From contig JAHEAO010000009.1 of the NCBI GenBank assembly GCA_024642725.1, positions 1-64,000 on the forward strand: DNA of 64,000 nucleotides. Direction: 5' to 3'. Below the pieces are notes generated by a model. The model made no database searches and had not been told where the DNA came from. It worked only from the letters and a program-made list of their open reading frames with translations. The DNA comes from Paracoccaceae bacterium. Its GTDB lineage: Bacteria; Pseudomonadota; Alphaproteobacteria; Rhodobacterales; Rhodobacteraceae. Made by a program: the position numbers and the translations under genes. Numbering within the stretch: the stretch's first letter is position 1; each line of letters opens with the position of its first letter. This document shows positions 9,099-17,500 of the stretch, piece after piece.

Positions 9099-10082
9099 TT
9101 ATTGCAGCGCCGCATCCGTGATGGCATGGGTCCAGGCCCCTTCGGGTGCCTTGCTGATGACCGGATCGGCACCCGACGACAGCAGCACCTCGACGGTCCG
9201 ATCGAAATCGGCCGGGTCCAGCGCACCGTTCGATCCCGCCGTCAACTTGGCGATTTCGCCCATCATGCGTCGCTGGTGCTTTTCGGTCTGTGCGCCGGTC
9301 TCGTCGTTTTCAAGCACGATGTCTGCGGCGGCATCCGGGTTTTCCTCGGCCCATTTCCAGCCCTTCATCGAGGCCCGCACGAAGCGCGTCAGCTTGTCGG
9401 CCATGGCCGGATCCGCCAGACTGGCCTCGGTGGCGTAAAGCCCGTCTTCCAGCGTGGCGATGCCTTCGTCCTGGTATTTAAACACAACCAGATCATCCGG
9501 CGTCAGCCCGGCGTCGATCACCTGCCAGTATTCGTTGTAGGTCATCGTCGTGGCGCATTCGACCTGCTTTTGCAGCAGCGGATCGACGTTGAAGTTGATC
9601 TTCTGAATGGTCACGCCACCTTCCGACCCATCGGTTGCAAGACCGAGCTTACCCATCCACGAGAACAGCGGAATCTCATTGCCGAAGAACCAGGTCCCCA
9701 GGGTGTGGCCCGGAAAATCTGCGGGGCTGTTGATGCCATGCTCTTTCAGGCAGGTCAGCATCAGGCCCGAAGACTTGAACGGCTGCGCGATGTTGACGAT
9801 CGGCGCGCCCTGCTCCCGCGCGGCCAGCGCTGATGGCAGCCAATCAACCATAACATCCGCGCCACCGCCCATCAGCACCTGCACCGGCGCAATATCGGGG
9901 CCACCCGGCTTGATCGTGACGTTCAGCCCCTCTTCCTCGTAGAAACCCTGATCCTTGGCCACGTAATAGCCAGCGAACTGGGCCTGCGTGACCCACTTCA
10001 ACTGCAGCGTCAGGTCATCCGCGGCCGAGGCCGCACTGGCCAGAAAACCCGCCGCCAGCGCCGTTGTCAGTATCTTTTTCAT
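9099..10082 (-). CDS. ABC transporter substrate-binding protein, NMT1/THI5-like
   Basis: Periplasmic binding protein of 327 residues. The start at 10082 is chosen because GGAGG lies 5 bases before it and a clear Sec signal follows (MKKILTTALAAGFLASAASA). The mature N-terminus (LTLQLKWVTQAQFAGYYVAKDQGF) is the NMT1/THI5-like pattern seen in binding proteins for pyrimidine-type ligands such as hydroxymethylpyrimidine. Together with two permeases and an ATPase, and beside dihydropyrimidinase, it probably imports a pyrimidine, hydantoin or related ring compound. The ligand is inferred from context. Confidence 0.85.
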   Translation of the reverse strand: MKKILTTALAAGFLASAASAADDLTLQLKWVTQAQFAGYYVAKDQGFYEEEGLNVTIKPGGPDIAPVQVLMGGGADVMVDWLPSALAAREQGAPIVNIAQPFKSSGLMLTCLKEHGINSPADFPGHTLGTWFFGNEIPLFSWMGKLGLATDGSEGGVTIQKINFNVDPLLQKQVECATTMTYNEYWQVIDAGLTPDDLVVFKYQDEGIATLEDGLYATEASLADPAMADKLTRFVRASMKGWKWAEENPDAAADIVLENDETGAQTEKHQRRMMGEIAKLTAGSNGALDPADFDRTVEVLLSSGADPVISKAPEGAWTHAITDAALQ

Positions 10083-10110
10083 CTTAACCTCCAGTGTTGA
10101 ACTTATCGTC

Positions 10111-10959
10111 TCAGGCAACCCGTTGCGACGGGTGCCAAAACGTGACTGCTTTCTCAATCAGCGCCACGATTCCGTAAAAGGCAGACCCCGCAATCGCGGC
10201 CACGGTAATCTCTGCCCAAACCATATCAAGCCCCAACCGACCGACCTCGGTCGAAATGCGAAACCCCATGCCGCGAATGGGCGATCCGAAGAATTCCGCC
10301 ACGATTGCCCCGATCAGCGCCAGCGTTGTCGCGATCTTGAGCCCGTTGAAGATGAACGGCATCGCCGCCGGCAGGCGCAGCTTGAACAGCGTCTGCCAGT
10401 AGCTGGCGCCATAAGTCTGCATCAGGTCTCTCTGCATCGCCTCGGAACTCGCCAGCCCCTGCACGGTATTCACCAGCATCGGGAAAAAGACCATCACGAC
10501 GACGACCGCCGCCTTCGACTGCCAGTCGAATCCGAACCACATCACCATGATCGGGGCGGTGCCGATGATCGGAAGGGCGGCAATGAAGCTGGACACAGGC
10601 AACAGGCCGCGCTGCAGGAAACTGGACCGATCGATCAGGATCGCCGTCAGAACCGCCGTCGCGCATCCGATCACATAGCCCGACAAAGCCCCCTTGACGA
10701 AGGTCTGCACGAAGTCCTCCCAAAGCACCGGACCACTGGCACCGATCTTCGATGCAATCGCTGTCGGCGCCGGCAAGATCACGCTGGGAACCTCCAGACC
10801 GCGGACAAGCCCCTCCCAGACCACAAGGATCGTGACACCGAAAATTGCGGGAACCAACAACTTCACGCCCCGCGTGCTCGCCAGTGACGAGGTCGACAAC
10901 CTCGTGTTCAACCACCAGGCCCCGGCCCAGAAGAGCAGCACAAAGATCAGCCAGCCCAT
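10111..10959 (-). CDS. ABC transporter permease (pyrimidine region, first)
   Basis: Inner-membrane permease of 282 residues from the ATG at 10959 (MGWLIFVLLF). An upstream in-frame extension is arginine/glycine-rich, falls in a hairpin-rich spacer and is not credible. It belongs to the NitT/TauT/ThiX-like binding-protein-dependent permease group: several membrane segments and an EAA-type loop (SSEAMQRDLMQTYGASYWQ, then LRLPAAMPFIFNGLKIA). It is homologous to the permease encoded at 11072-11935, so the transporter is probably built from two different permeases. Confidence 0.85.
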   Translation of the reverse strand: MGWLIFVLLFWAGAWWLNTRLSTSSLASTRGVKLLVPAIFGVTILVVWEGLVRGLEVPSVILPAPTAIASKIGASGPVLWEDFVQTFVKGALSGYVIGCATAVLTAILIDRSSFLQRGLLPVSSFIAALPIIGTAPIMVMWFGFDWQSKAAVVVVMVFFPMLVNTVQGLASSEAMQRDLMQTYGASYWQTLFKLRLPAAMPFIFNGLKIATTLALIGAIVAEFFGSPIRGMGFRISTEVGRLGLDMVWAEITVAAIAGSAFYGIVALIEKAVTFWHPSQRVA

Positions 10960-10979
10960 GCAGCGCGCTCCCGGTTCTT

Positions 10980-11063
10980 CTGTTTGGAAATATCCTCGGG
11001 GGGGAATTCGGCCCCCGGGCCGAAGGGGGGGCGGACAGCCCCCCGCCCGGGCGCCGCAGGCGC
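10980..11063. repeat. Intergenic repeat copy A with three stacked hairpins
   Basis: The gap between the two permease genes contains GGAAATATCCTCGGGGGGG, a copy of the AAATATCC repeat found at four other places in the window. It is followed by three GC hairpins: TTCGGCCC/GGGCCGAA (11007-11024), GGGGGGC/GCCCCCC (11026-11044) and GCGCC/GGCGC (11051-11063). Sequences like this are, as far as I recall, common between genes in Rhodobacteraceae. It lies inside an operon, so it may act on mRNA processing or partial termination. Confidence 0.65.
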
Positions 11064-11071
11064 AAACCCTC

Positions 11072-11935
11072 TCATGATTGCATCCCCATCCGCCGCAAGG
11101 TGACCCGTTGCAGGAACCCGATGACGCCCACCAGCCCCGCCGCCACCGCCGCCGCCGCAAAGAGCGCCGCCCATATCTGCACCGTCTGCCCGTAATAGGA
11201 TCCCGACAAAAGTCGCGCACCCAGACCGGCGACCGCACCGGTTGGCAATTCGCCCACGATGGCCCCGACCAGCGAGGCCGCGATCCCGACCTTCAGCGAG
11301 GTGAAGAGATAAGGCATCGACGCTGGCAGCCGCAGCTTCCAGAAGGTCTCGGCCCGGCTCGCGTTATAGGTTCGCATCAGGTCAAGCTGCATCGCATCGG
11401 GGCTTCGCAACCCCGCCACCATTCCGACCACGACCGGAAAGAACGACAGATAGGCAGAGATGATCGCCTTTGGCACCAGCCCCTGCACGCCGACAGAATT
11501 CAGAACCACGATGATCATCGGCGCAATCGCCAGTATCGGGATCGTCTGGCTGGCGATGGCCCATGGCATCACGCTCATATCCATCGCCCGGTTATGCACG
11601 ATGCCGACCGCAAGAAGGATCCCCAGCACGGTCCCGAAGACAAAGCCGAGCAGCGTCGCCGAAACCGTGATCCAGCCATGATAGACAAGGCTGCGCTTTG
11701 AGGTCACCGATTTGTCGATGACGGTGTCATAAAGCTCGACCGCAACCTGATGCGGTGCGGGCAGAACCGGGCGCTCCTGCACCCATGCATCCGCCACGAC
11801 CTCGGAAAACCCGATCTCGACGCCCGCACGCGCCGCCTGATCATAGGTCCATTGACTGTTCAGCCAGACCGCCGCCGCATACCAGATCGCGACGATCGCG
11901 GCGACAACGGTCAGGATTGGCAGCAGCGATCTCAT
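11072..11935 (-). CDS. ABC transporter permease (pyrimidine region, second)
   Basis: Inner-membrane permease of 287 residues with an N-terminal hydrophobic segment, then a periplasmic part of roughly 60 residues before the permease domain. The EAA-like loop reads SPDAMQLDLMRTYNASRAE with LRLPASMPYLFTSLKVG, nearly parallel to that of the other permease. It sits between the ATPase gene and repeat copy A. It is expected to form a heterodimeric channel with the permease at 10111-10959 for the same ligand. Confidence 0.85.
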   Translation of the reverse strand: MRSLLPILTVVAAIVAIWYAAAVWLNSQWTYDQAARAGVEIGFSEVVADAWVQERPVLPAPHQVAVELYDTVIDKSVTSKRSLVYHGWITVSATLLGFVFGTVLGILLAVGIVHNRAMDMSVMPWAIASQTIPILAIAPMIIVVLNSVGVQGLVPKAIISAYLSFFPVVVGMVAGLRSPDAMQLDLMRTYNASRAETFWKLRLPASMPYLFTSLKVGIAASLVGAIVGELPTGAVAGLGARLLSGSYYGQTVQIWAALFAAAAVAAGLVGVIGFLQRVTLRRMGMQS

Positions 11936-11968
11936 CGCGTCCCGGTCTCTCTGTCAGGATCAGCGGGC

Positions 11969-12748
11969 CTAGTCATAGGAATGCCCCGCCCGAAGCCCCT
12001 CACGCACCCGGTGCGCAACCTCGATGAACTCCTTGCTGTCCCGGATATCCAGCGGGCGCTCCTGCGGCAGCGGGCTTTCGATCACGTCGGTGATCCGTCC
12101 CGGACGCGGGCTCATCACCACGATCTTGGTCGACAGATACACCGCCTCGGGGATCGAATGTGTAACGAATCCGATGGTCTTGCCGGTCGAGGCCCAGAGC
12201 TTCAGCAATTGCTCGTTCAGATGGTCGCGCACGATCTCGTCCAAGGCGCCGAACGGCTCGTCCATCAGCAGGATATCGGCGTCAAACGCCAGCGCCCGCG
12301 CGATCGAGGCGCGCTGCTGCATCCCGCCCGACAATTGCCACGGGTATTTCTTCTCGAACCCAGCCAGATCAACAAGATCCAGCACATTCCTCACCCGCCG
12401 GTCCTGTTCGGCGCGGTCGAACCCCATGATCTCCAGCGGCAGTTTCACATTGCCCGCGATCGTTCTCCACGGGTACAGCCCTGCCGCCTGGAACACGTAA
12501 CCATAGGCCCGCGCCCGCCGCGCTTCGTCGGGGCTCAACCCATTCACCGTGACGCTTCCGCCAGTGGCCTGTTCGAGCCCCGCGACGACGCGCAGGAACG
12601 TCGTCTTGCCACAGCCCGACGGCCCGATGAACGATACAAAGTCGCCCTTCTCGATCGACAGGTTGACGTCTTTCAGCGCATGGACTGGCCCATCGTTCGT
12701 CTCGAACGTAAGGTCAAGGTTCCGCGCCTCGATGATCGTTTCGCTCAC
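11969..12748 (-). CDS. ABC transporter ATP-binding protein (pyrimidine region)
   Basis: ATPase of the NitT/TauT group, 259 residues. Walker A GPSGCGKTT near residue 42, signature LSGGMQQRASIARAL, Walker B ILLMDEPFGALD and the switch histidine in FVTHSIPEAV are all intact. It energises the two permeases encoded downstream. The gene follows the dihydropyrimidinase gene by 45 bases on the same strand, which ties the importer to pyrimidine ring catabolism. Confidence 0.9.
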   Translation of the reverse strand: MSETIIEARNLDLTFETNDGPVHALKDVNLSIEKGDFVSFIGPSGCGKTTFLRVVAGLEQATGGSVTVNGLSPDEARRARAYGYVFQAAGLYPWRTIAGNVKLPLEIMGFDRAEQDRRVRNVLDLVDLAGFEKKYPWQLSGGMQQRASIARALAFDADILLMDEPFGALDEIVRDHLNEQLLKLWASTGKTIGFVTHSIPEAVYLSTKIVVMSPRPGRITDVIESPLPQERPLDIRDSKEFIEVAHRVREGLRAGHSYD

Positions 12749-12793
12749 TTAGCCCCTTCCACCCCGGACAGTTCCGAAGGTTCCCCAGTCGTC

Positions 12794-14248
12794 CTAAACC
12801 CCGCTCGCCGGTATTCCCGTCCGCGTCACGGGACGCGGTGCGGTCAGGTCCTTCCATGCGGAAAGCGCCTTGTTCACCGATGTATTCGGCTGCCGCTTCA
12901 CAAACTCACCATGACCCTCCTTGGTCCGTATCTCGCCATCATGCACCGCCACATGCCCGCGTGTCAGCGTGAAGCGCGGCAGGCCCTTGACCTTGTGGCC
13001 CTCGAACACGTTGTAGTCGATGGCCGATTGCTGCGACTTGGCGGAAATCGTCTTTTCCTTCTCCGGATCCCAGACCACCAGATCGGCATCCGCGCCCACC
13101 AGAACCGCGCCCTTTTTCGGATAGCAATTCAATATCTTGGCGATATTGGTTGAGGTTACGGCGACGAATTCGTTCGGCGTCAGCCGCCCGGTGTTGACGC
13201 CATGCGTCCACAGCATCGGCATCCGGTCTTCCAAACCACCGGTGCCATTGGGGATCTTGGTGAAATCGCCGACCCCGAACCGCTTTTGTTCGGTGGTAAA
13301 GGCGCAGTGGTCCGTCGCGACGACCGACAGCGAGCCCGATTGCAACCCGGCCCAGAGCGAATCCTGATGCTGCTTGTTCCGGAACGGCGGTGACATCACG
13401 CGGCGCGCAGCATGGTCCCAGTCGGTGTTGAAATATTCGCTCTCGTCCAAGGTCAGATGCTGGATCAGCGGCTCGCCCCAGACGCGTTTGCCCTGCATCC
13501 GCGCCCGCCGGATCGCCTCGTGGCTGTCCTCGCAGGACGTATGCACGACATAGAGCGGCACACCCGCCATGTCGGCGATCATGATGGCACGGTTGGTGGC
13601 CTCGCCCTCGACCTGCGGCGGGCGGGAATAGGCATGCGCCTCCGGCCCGGTATTGCCCTCGGCCAGCAGTTTCGCCGACAGCTCCGCCACCACGTCGCCG
13701 TTCTCGGCATGAACCAGCGCGATGCCGCCCAACTCGCCGAGCCGTTTGAACGAGGCATACATCTCGTCGTCATTGACCATCAGCGCGCCCTTGTAGGCCA
13801 TGAAATGCTTGAAGGTGGTGATGCCTTCCTGCTCGATGATGGTCTTCATCTCGTCAAACACCTGCTCGCCCCACCAGGTGATCGCCATGTGATAGGAATA
13901 ATCGCAGTTCGCGCGGCCCGACTTGTTGTGCCACATGGCCAGCGCATCGTGCAGCCCCTGTCCCTGCCCCGGCAGCGCAAAATCGACCACCATCGTGGTG
14001 CCGCCCGCAAGGGCCGCCCGCGTGCCGCTTTCGAAATCGTCCGAGGAATACGTGCCCATAAAGGGCATTTCCAGATGCGTATGCGGATCGATCCCGCCCG
14101 GCATGACATAGCAGCCGGTCGCATCAAGGCTTTCATCGCCCTTCAGCCCTTGCCCGATCTCCACGATCCGGCCACCCTCGACCAGCACATCCGCTTTATA
14201 GGTCAGATCGGCAGTGACGATGGTGCCATTCTTTATCACAGTGCTCAT
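12794..14248 (-). CDS. hydA: Dihydropyrimidinase
   Basis: Cyclic amidohydrolase of 484 residues that opens 5,6-dihydrouracil or dihydrothymine to the N-carbamoyl-beta-amino acid, the second step of reductive pyrimidine degradation. Metal ligands are readable: His56 and His58 in PHTHLEMPF, the lysine to be carboxylated Lys147 in TTFKHFMAYKG, and His180 in ALVHAENGD, with spacings typical of the family. The start at 14248 has GGAGG 8 bases upstream. D-hydantoinase activity is possible, but the neighbouring PreAT genes favour dihydropyrimidines. It is also called pydB or dht. Confidence 0.93.
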   Translation of the reverse strand: MSTVIKNGTIVTADLTYKADVLVEGGRIVEIGQGLKGDESLDATGCYVMPGGIDPHTHLEMPFMGTYSSDDFESGTRAALAGGTTMVVDFALPGQGQGLHDALAMWHNKSGRANCDYSYHMAITWWGEQVFDEMKTIIEQEGITTFKHFMAYKGALMVNDDEMYASFKRLGELGGIALVHAENGDVVAELSAKLLAEGNTGPEAHAYSRPPQVEGEATNRAIMIADMAGVPLYVVHTSCEDSHEAIRRARMQGKRVWGEPLIQHLTLDESEYFNTDWDHAARRVMSPPFRNKQHQDSLWAGLQSGSLSVVATDHCAFTTEQKRFGVGDFTKIPNGTGGLEDRMPMLWTHGVNTGRLTPNEFVAVTSTNIAKILNCYPKKGAVLVGADADLVVWDPEKEKTISAKSQQSAIDYNVFEGHKVKGLPRFTLTRGHVAVHDGEIRTKEGHGEFVKRQPNTSVNKALSAWKDLTAPRPVTRTGIPASGV

Positions 14249-14268
14249 GGCTGGGCCTCCTGTAGCAT

Positions 14269-14670
14269 TCAGTTGCTCATGTCTGGCAGGTCGGGGACCA
14301 CAATGCCCTCGCAATGCCCCGGCCCGAGTTCATTTATCGTGTTCACACTGGAAATGACCATGGGAGGAACGACATCCTCGAAGCGATCCTTGCCATTGTT
14401 GTGGTAAGCCGGGACATTCTGAAGTGTGGCGAAAGCTTCCGTAAGCTCAGCCTCCCAGCCCGCCCCTTCGGAAGACGCCTTTGCCTGCGTCGCCCGCATC
14501 GCAATCATGGCCGACGCCAGCATCCGCTTGCCGCCATCTCCCATCAGGTTCGAATATTGCTCTGCGAGCGTGTCCAAAGTGAGTTGCATGTCGCTGCAGG
14601 CATCGGCTGCCATGACGCCCCCGGGCAAGATCAGCGCGCCGGAAATTGCCGAGACCAAAAGAAATCTCAC
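14269..14670 (-). CDS. Secreted protein of unknown function in the pyrimidine operon
   Basis: A 133-residue protein from a GTG at 14670 that overlaps the TGA of the upstream hydrolase gene (GTGA), so translation is probably coupled. It begins with a Sec signal (MRFLLVSAISGALILPGGVMA) cut before ADACSD. The mature part is about 112 residues, mostly helical-looking, with two cysteines (CSDM near the start and GHCEG near the end) that could form a disulfide. I recognise no family. Its place between two catabolic enzyme genes suggests a linked periplasmic role, but none is shown. Confidence 0.7.
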   Translation of the reverse strand: MRFLLVSAISGALILPGGVMAADACSDMQLTLDTLAEQYSNLMGDGGKRMLASAMIAMRATQAKASSEGAGWEAELTEAFATLQNVPAYHNNGKDRFEDVVPPMVISSVNTINELGPGHCEGIVVPDLPDMSN

Positions 14671-15917
14671 CCCACCACCCCCGCCGTTTCCACCACCGCA
14701 TGCATCAGCACATCGGCCCCCGCCGTCGCCCATTCCTTGGAAATCTCCTCGGCCTCGTTGTGGCTGAGGCCATCCACACACGGGCACATGACCATCGCGG
14801 TCGGCGCCACGCGGTTGATCCAGCAGGCGTCGTGACCGGCGCCGGACACGATATCCAGATGTGAATAGCCCAGCCGCTCGGCCGCATTCCGGACCGCGGC
14901 GACACATTTCGGATCGAAAGTCACCGGGTCGAAATGACCGGTCGGCTCAATCTCGATGCCAAGGCCCAGATCGCGGGCGATCTGCTGCGCGGCAAGCTCG
15001 ATCTGAACCCGCATTGATGTGAGCTTGGTCAGTTCCGGGGACCGGATGTCTATGGTGAACACAGCCCGGCCCGGAATGACGTTGCGCGAGTTGGGATAGA
15101 CATTGGCCTGCCCCACGGCGCCGACCGCGTTCGGCTGATGGGCCATCGCGATTTCATGCACCGCTTCGGTAATCCGCGCCATTCCAAGGCCAGCATTGAC
15201 CCGCATGTTCATCGGCGTTGACCCGGTGTGCGCATCCTTGCCCGTCAGCCGGACCTCGAGCCACCACAGGCCCTGCCCATGGGTGACGACGCCGATATCC
15301 TTGCCTTCGGCCTCGAGGATCGGGCCCTGTTCGATGTGCAGCTCGAAAAAGGCGTGCATCTTGCGCGCGCCGACTTCTTCATCACCCTTCCAGCCGATCC
15401 GCGCAAGTTCGTCGCCAAAGGCGATGCCCTCGGCATCCTTGCGACCGTAGGCCCAGTCCTGCTCGTGCATTCCTGCGAACACACCCGAGGCCAGCATGGC
15501 CGGCGCAAAACGTGTGCCTTCCTCATTGGTCCAGTTGGTCACCACGATCGGGTGCTTGGTCTTGATCCCAAGATCGTTCAGCGTCCGGATGATCTCCAAC
15601 CCGCCAAGAACACCCAGCACACCGTCATACTTGCCCCCGGTCGGCTGGGTATCCAGATGCGATCCAACATAGACCGGCAAGGCGTCCGGGTCGGTCCCTT
15701 CGCGCCGCGCGAACATCGTCCCCATCTGGTCGACACCCATCGTCAACCCGGCCTCGTCGCACCACCGCTTGAACAGGTGCCGGCCCGCGCCATCGGCATC
15801 CGTCAGTGTCTGGCGGTTGTTGCCGCCCGCGACACCGGGACCGATCTTGGCCATCTCCATGAGACTGGACCACAGCCTGTCGCCGTTGACTTTGAGGTTC
15901 TCTCCGGGCGCTGCCAT
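14667..15917 (-). CDS. N-carbamoyl-beta-alanine/N-carbamoyl amino acid amidohydrolase
   Basis: Zinc-dependent M20-family hydrolase of 416 residues that would cleave N-carbamoyl-beta-alanine (or its methyl derivative) to beta-alanine, CO2 and ammonia, the third step of the pathway. Metal-binding residues His87 and Asp98 lie in GSHLDTQPTGGKYDG, Glu132/Glu133 in TNEEGTRFAP, and a later His in GAGHDACW. The dimerisation region contains GKDAHTGSTPMNMR. Allantoate and N-carbamoyl-L-amino acid hydrolases share these motifs; the choice of ureidopropionase (PydC-like) comes from the adjacent dihydropyrimidinase and PreAT genes. Confidence 0.88.
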   Translation of the reverse strand: MAAPGENLKVNGDRLWSSLMEMAKIGPGVAGGNNRQTLTDADGAGRHLFKRWCDEAGLTMGVDQMGTMFARREGTDPDALPVYVGSHLDTQPTGGKYDGVLGVLGGLEIIRTLNDLGIKTKHPIVVTNWTNEEGTRFAPAMLASGVFAGMHEQDWAYGRKDAEGIAFGDELARIGWKGDEEVGARKMHAFFELHIEQGPILEAEGKDIGVVTHGQGLWWLEVRLTGKDAHTGSTPMNMRVNAGLGMARITEAVHEIAMAHQPNAVGAVGQANVYPNSRNVIPGRAVFTIDIRSPELTKLTSMRVQIELAAQQIARDLGLGIEIEPTGHFDPVTFDPKCVAAVRNAAERLGYSHLDIVSGAGHDACWINRVAPTAMVMCPCVDGLSHNEAEEISKEWATAGADVLMHAVVETAGVVG

Positions 15918-15927
15918 GATGGGTCTC

Positions 15928-16215
15928 CTATTTCAGTTCAACCTCGACGAAGGACATCACCTTGTCCCCGCCATTTACCACGTTGTGCTCAACCCCCTCG
16001 GTCCGGCGATAGGCCGCCCCGGCGGGCACAAGAACCTCGCGCGTCCCGCCTCCGGGCTCTTCCAGCAGCATAAGGCAATCGGTCAGCGTCGTGATAACAT
16101 AGTCAAAACTGTGCCGATGCCAGCCTGTTTCCGCCCCCGGGGCAAAATCAAAGCGGGTCACGCGCACCCTGTCATCATCGATCACTTGAGTGGCAACCGC
16201 TGCGGCGCGTGTCAT
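15928..16215 (-). CDS. Cupin-domain protein
   Basis: Small single-domain beta-barrel protein, 95 residues from the ATG at 16215; an in-frame ATG at 16248 would add 11 residues and has a GGAG upstream, so the start is uncertain. Cupin-type metal positions are visible in TGWHRHSFDYV and EGVEHNVVNGG. It is the first gene after the RutR-type operator on the minus strand, 10 bases before the carbamoyl hydrolase gene. A role in handling a pathway intermediate, for example a malonic semialdehyde-like compound, is only a guess. Confidence 0.82.
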   Translation of the reverse strand: MTRAAAVATQVIDDDRVRVTRFDFAPGAETGWHRHSFDYVITTLTDCLMLLEEPGGGTREVLVPAGAAYRRTEGVEHNVVNGGDKVMSFVEVELK

Positions 16216-16273
16216 TCCGGGCCTTTCTGATTCTGCCGGCCGTGCCATGCCACAGCTCCGGCACCAAAAGAGT

Positions 16274-16289
16274 TTGACCAAACGGTCAG
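16274..16289. promoter_or_regulatory. RutR-type operator between the cupin gene and rutR
   Basis: TTGACCAAACGGTCAG matches the TTGACCA-N2-TGGTCAA palindrome known for RutR at 14 of 16 positions. It lies 59 bases upstream of the cupin start and 131 bases upstream of rutR, in their shared divergent promoter region. RutR in other bacteria releases DNA on binding uracil or thymine, so the site would induce the catabolic operon when pyrimidines are present. Confidence 0.75.
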
Positions 16290-16420
16290 GAACACGCTAG
16301 CAGAGCAAAAGGGGCAGTCAAGAACTTCAAGCCGCCCCCGTCTAAATGCCACGCCTGACCGGATTGATACGCCACCGGTGCACTCTATTTCATCGTGTAA
16401 GAGTCACGAGGACCCAGTTA

Positions 16421-17038
16421 ATGAAAATGGAACGCCCGAAGACACGTATCCAGCAAAAGAACACCCGGACGATCCTCGACGCCGCCCTCGACGTCTTCTC
16501 GCAGCACGGATTTCGCGGCACGACGCTCGACCAGATCGCGCAGGCGGCAGGACTGTCCAAACCAAATCTGCTTTACTATTTCCCGTCCAAAGAGGCGATC
16601 CACGACGCGCTGCTGATGGAACTGATGGATACGTGGGTCGATCCCTTGCGCCACATCGGAGAAGATGGCCACCCGGTCGAGGAAATCGTCGCCTATGTTC
16701 TGCGCAAGCTCGAAATGTCCCGCGATTACCCGCGCGAAAGCCGGCTTTTCGCCAACGAGATCGTGCAGGGCGCGCCCCGCATCCTCGACCAGATCGAAGG
16801 TCCGCTGCGCGACCTCGTAAACGAGAAGGCAGAGGTGATCCGGGGTTGGATCGCCGCCGGAGAATTGGCCGAGGTGGACCCGCATCACCTGATCTTCTCG
16901 ATCTGGTCGACAACCCAGCACTATGCCGATTTCGACGTTCAGGTCCGCGGTATTCTGCGCCCCGAAGGGGACGCGCATTTCAATGATGCCGCGCAATTTC
17001 TGGAAGCGCTCTACCGACGGACGTTAACGCCTCGTTAG
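16421..17038 (+). CDS. rutR: TetR-family pyrimidine regulator RutR
   Basis: DNA-binding repressor of 205 residues. The start at 16421 has GAGGA upstream; longer forms have no support. The helix-turn-helix (ALDVFSQHGFRGTTLDQIAQAAGLSKPNLLYYFPSKEAI, residues about 22-60) and the C-terminal DPHHLIFSIWSTTQHYADF closely follow the E. coli RutR pattern as I recall it, including the ligand domain SRDYPRESRLFANEI. It is divergent from the cupin-led operon, with a matching operator between them. It senses uracil or thymine in E. coli; the same ligand is inferred here. Confidence 0.88.
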   Translation: MKMERPKTRIQQKNTRTILDAALDVFSQHGFRGTTLDQIAQAAGLSKPNLLYYFPSKEAIHDALLMELMDTWVDPLRHIGEDGHPVEEIVAYVLRKLEMSRDYPRESRLFANEIVQGAPRILDQIEGPLRDLVNEKAEVIRGWIAAGELAEVDPHHLIFSIWSTTQHYADFDVQVRGILRPEGDAHFNDAAQFLEALYRRTLTPR

Positions 17039-17129
17039 CCAAGAGACTAAGTCTTCTATAACATTAACGAAATCCAAACCAAGGTGGCCCATTCTACCGC
17101 CTGTGGGGGCTCCGATTCTGGAGCATGAA

Positions 17130-17474
17130 ATGTCGGAAATCATTGGCTCGAACATCGCAGCCACAACCGCGCTGTCTGCCCGGCCACTCCGCCTGGGGTT
17201 GGGCCCCCAGATCGCGACTGCGGCAAGCAAGACATCGGGCGGCGGCATCGACCAGCCCATTGCGAACCTCGACCCTGTGCCAGCGCATCGGCCCCCTCGC
17301 CTTGACGATCATCCCGGTCCGCCGCCAGCGTTCTCGGCCAGCCTGCTTGACGTCGATACGGACGTTTTGACCGTGATCAAGCGGATGCAGGCAGAACGGG
17401 ACCGCGGGATCGCCGAGGACGCGCTGAAGCCGGCCACCGGCACCGCGCAGCCCGAGGTCAAGCCGGAACCCTGA
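17130..17474 (+). CDS. Conserved-looking hypothetical protein
   Basis: A 114-residue protein starting at the ATG at 17130, with GGAG 7 bases upstream. It is low in complexity, rich in Ala and Pro, with no signal peptide or membrane segment. The C-terminal half (FSASLLDVDTDVLTVIKRM and following residues) looks like a short amphipathic helix preceded by a proline-rich linker (HPGPPPAF). I recognise the general type from Rhodobacteraceae genomes but no function. It follows rutR by 91 bases of relatively AT-rich DNA and is convergent with the SDR gene. Confidence 0.55.
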   Translation: MSEIIGSNIAATTALSARPLRLGLGPQIATAASKTSGGGIDQPIANLDPVPAHRPPRLDDHPGPPPAFSASLLDVDTDVLTVIKRMQAERDRGIAEDALKPATGTAQPEVKPEP

Positions 17475-17500
17475 CGCGGAGCCCGGTCAGCAACCGGGCA

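Noticed and set aside
10960-11238. N-terminal extension of the first pyrimidine-region permease
   Set aside because: The upstream frame runs through a GC hairpin repeat and into the next permease gene; the product is Arg/Gly-rich. The ATG at 10959 begins directly with a membrane segment.
17049-17060. Terminator hairpin AGACT-A-AGTCT after rutR
   Set aside because: The stem has only 5 bp with a one-base loop, which cannot fold as an RNA hairpin; it may be chance.
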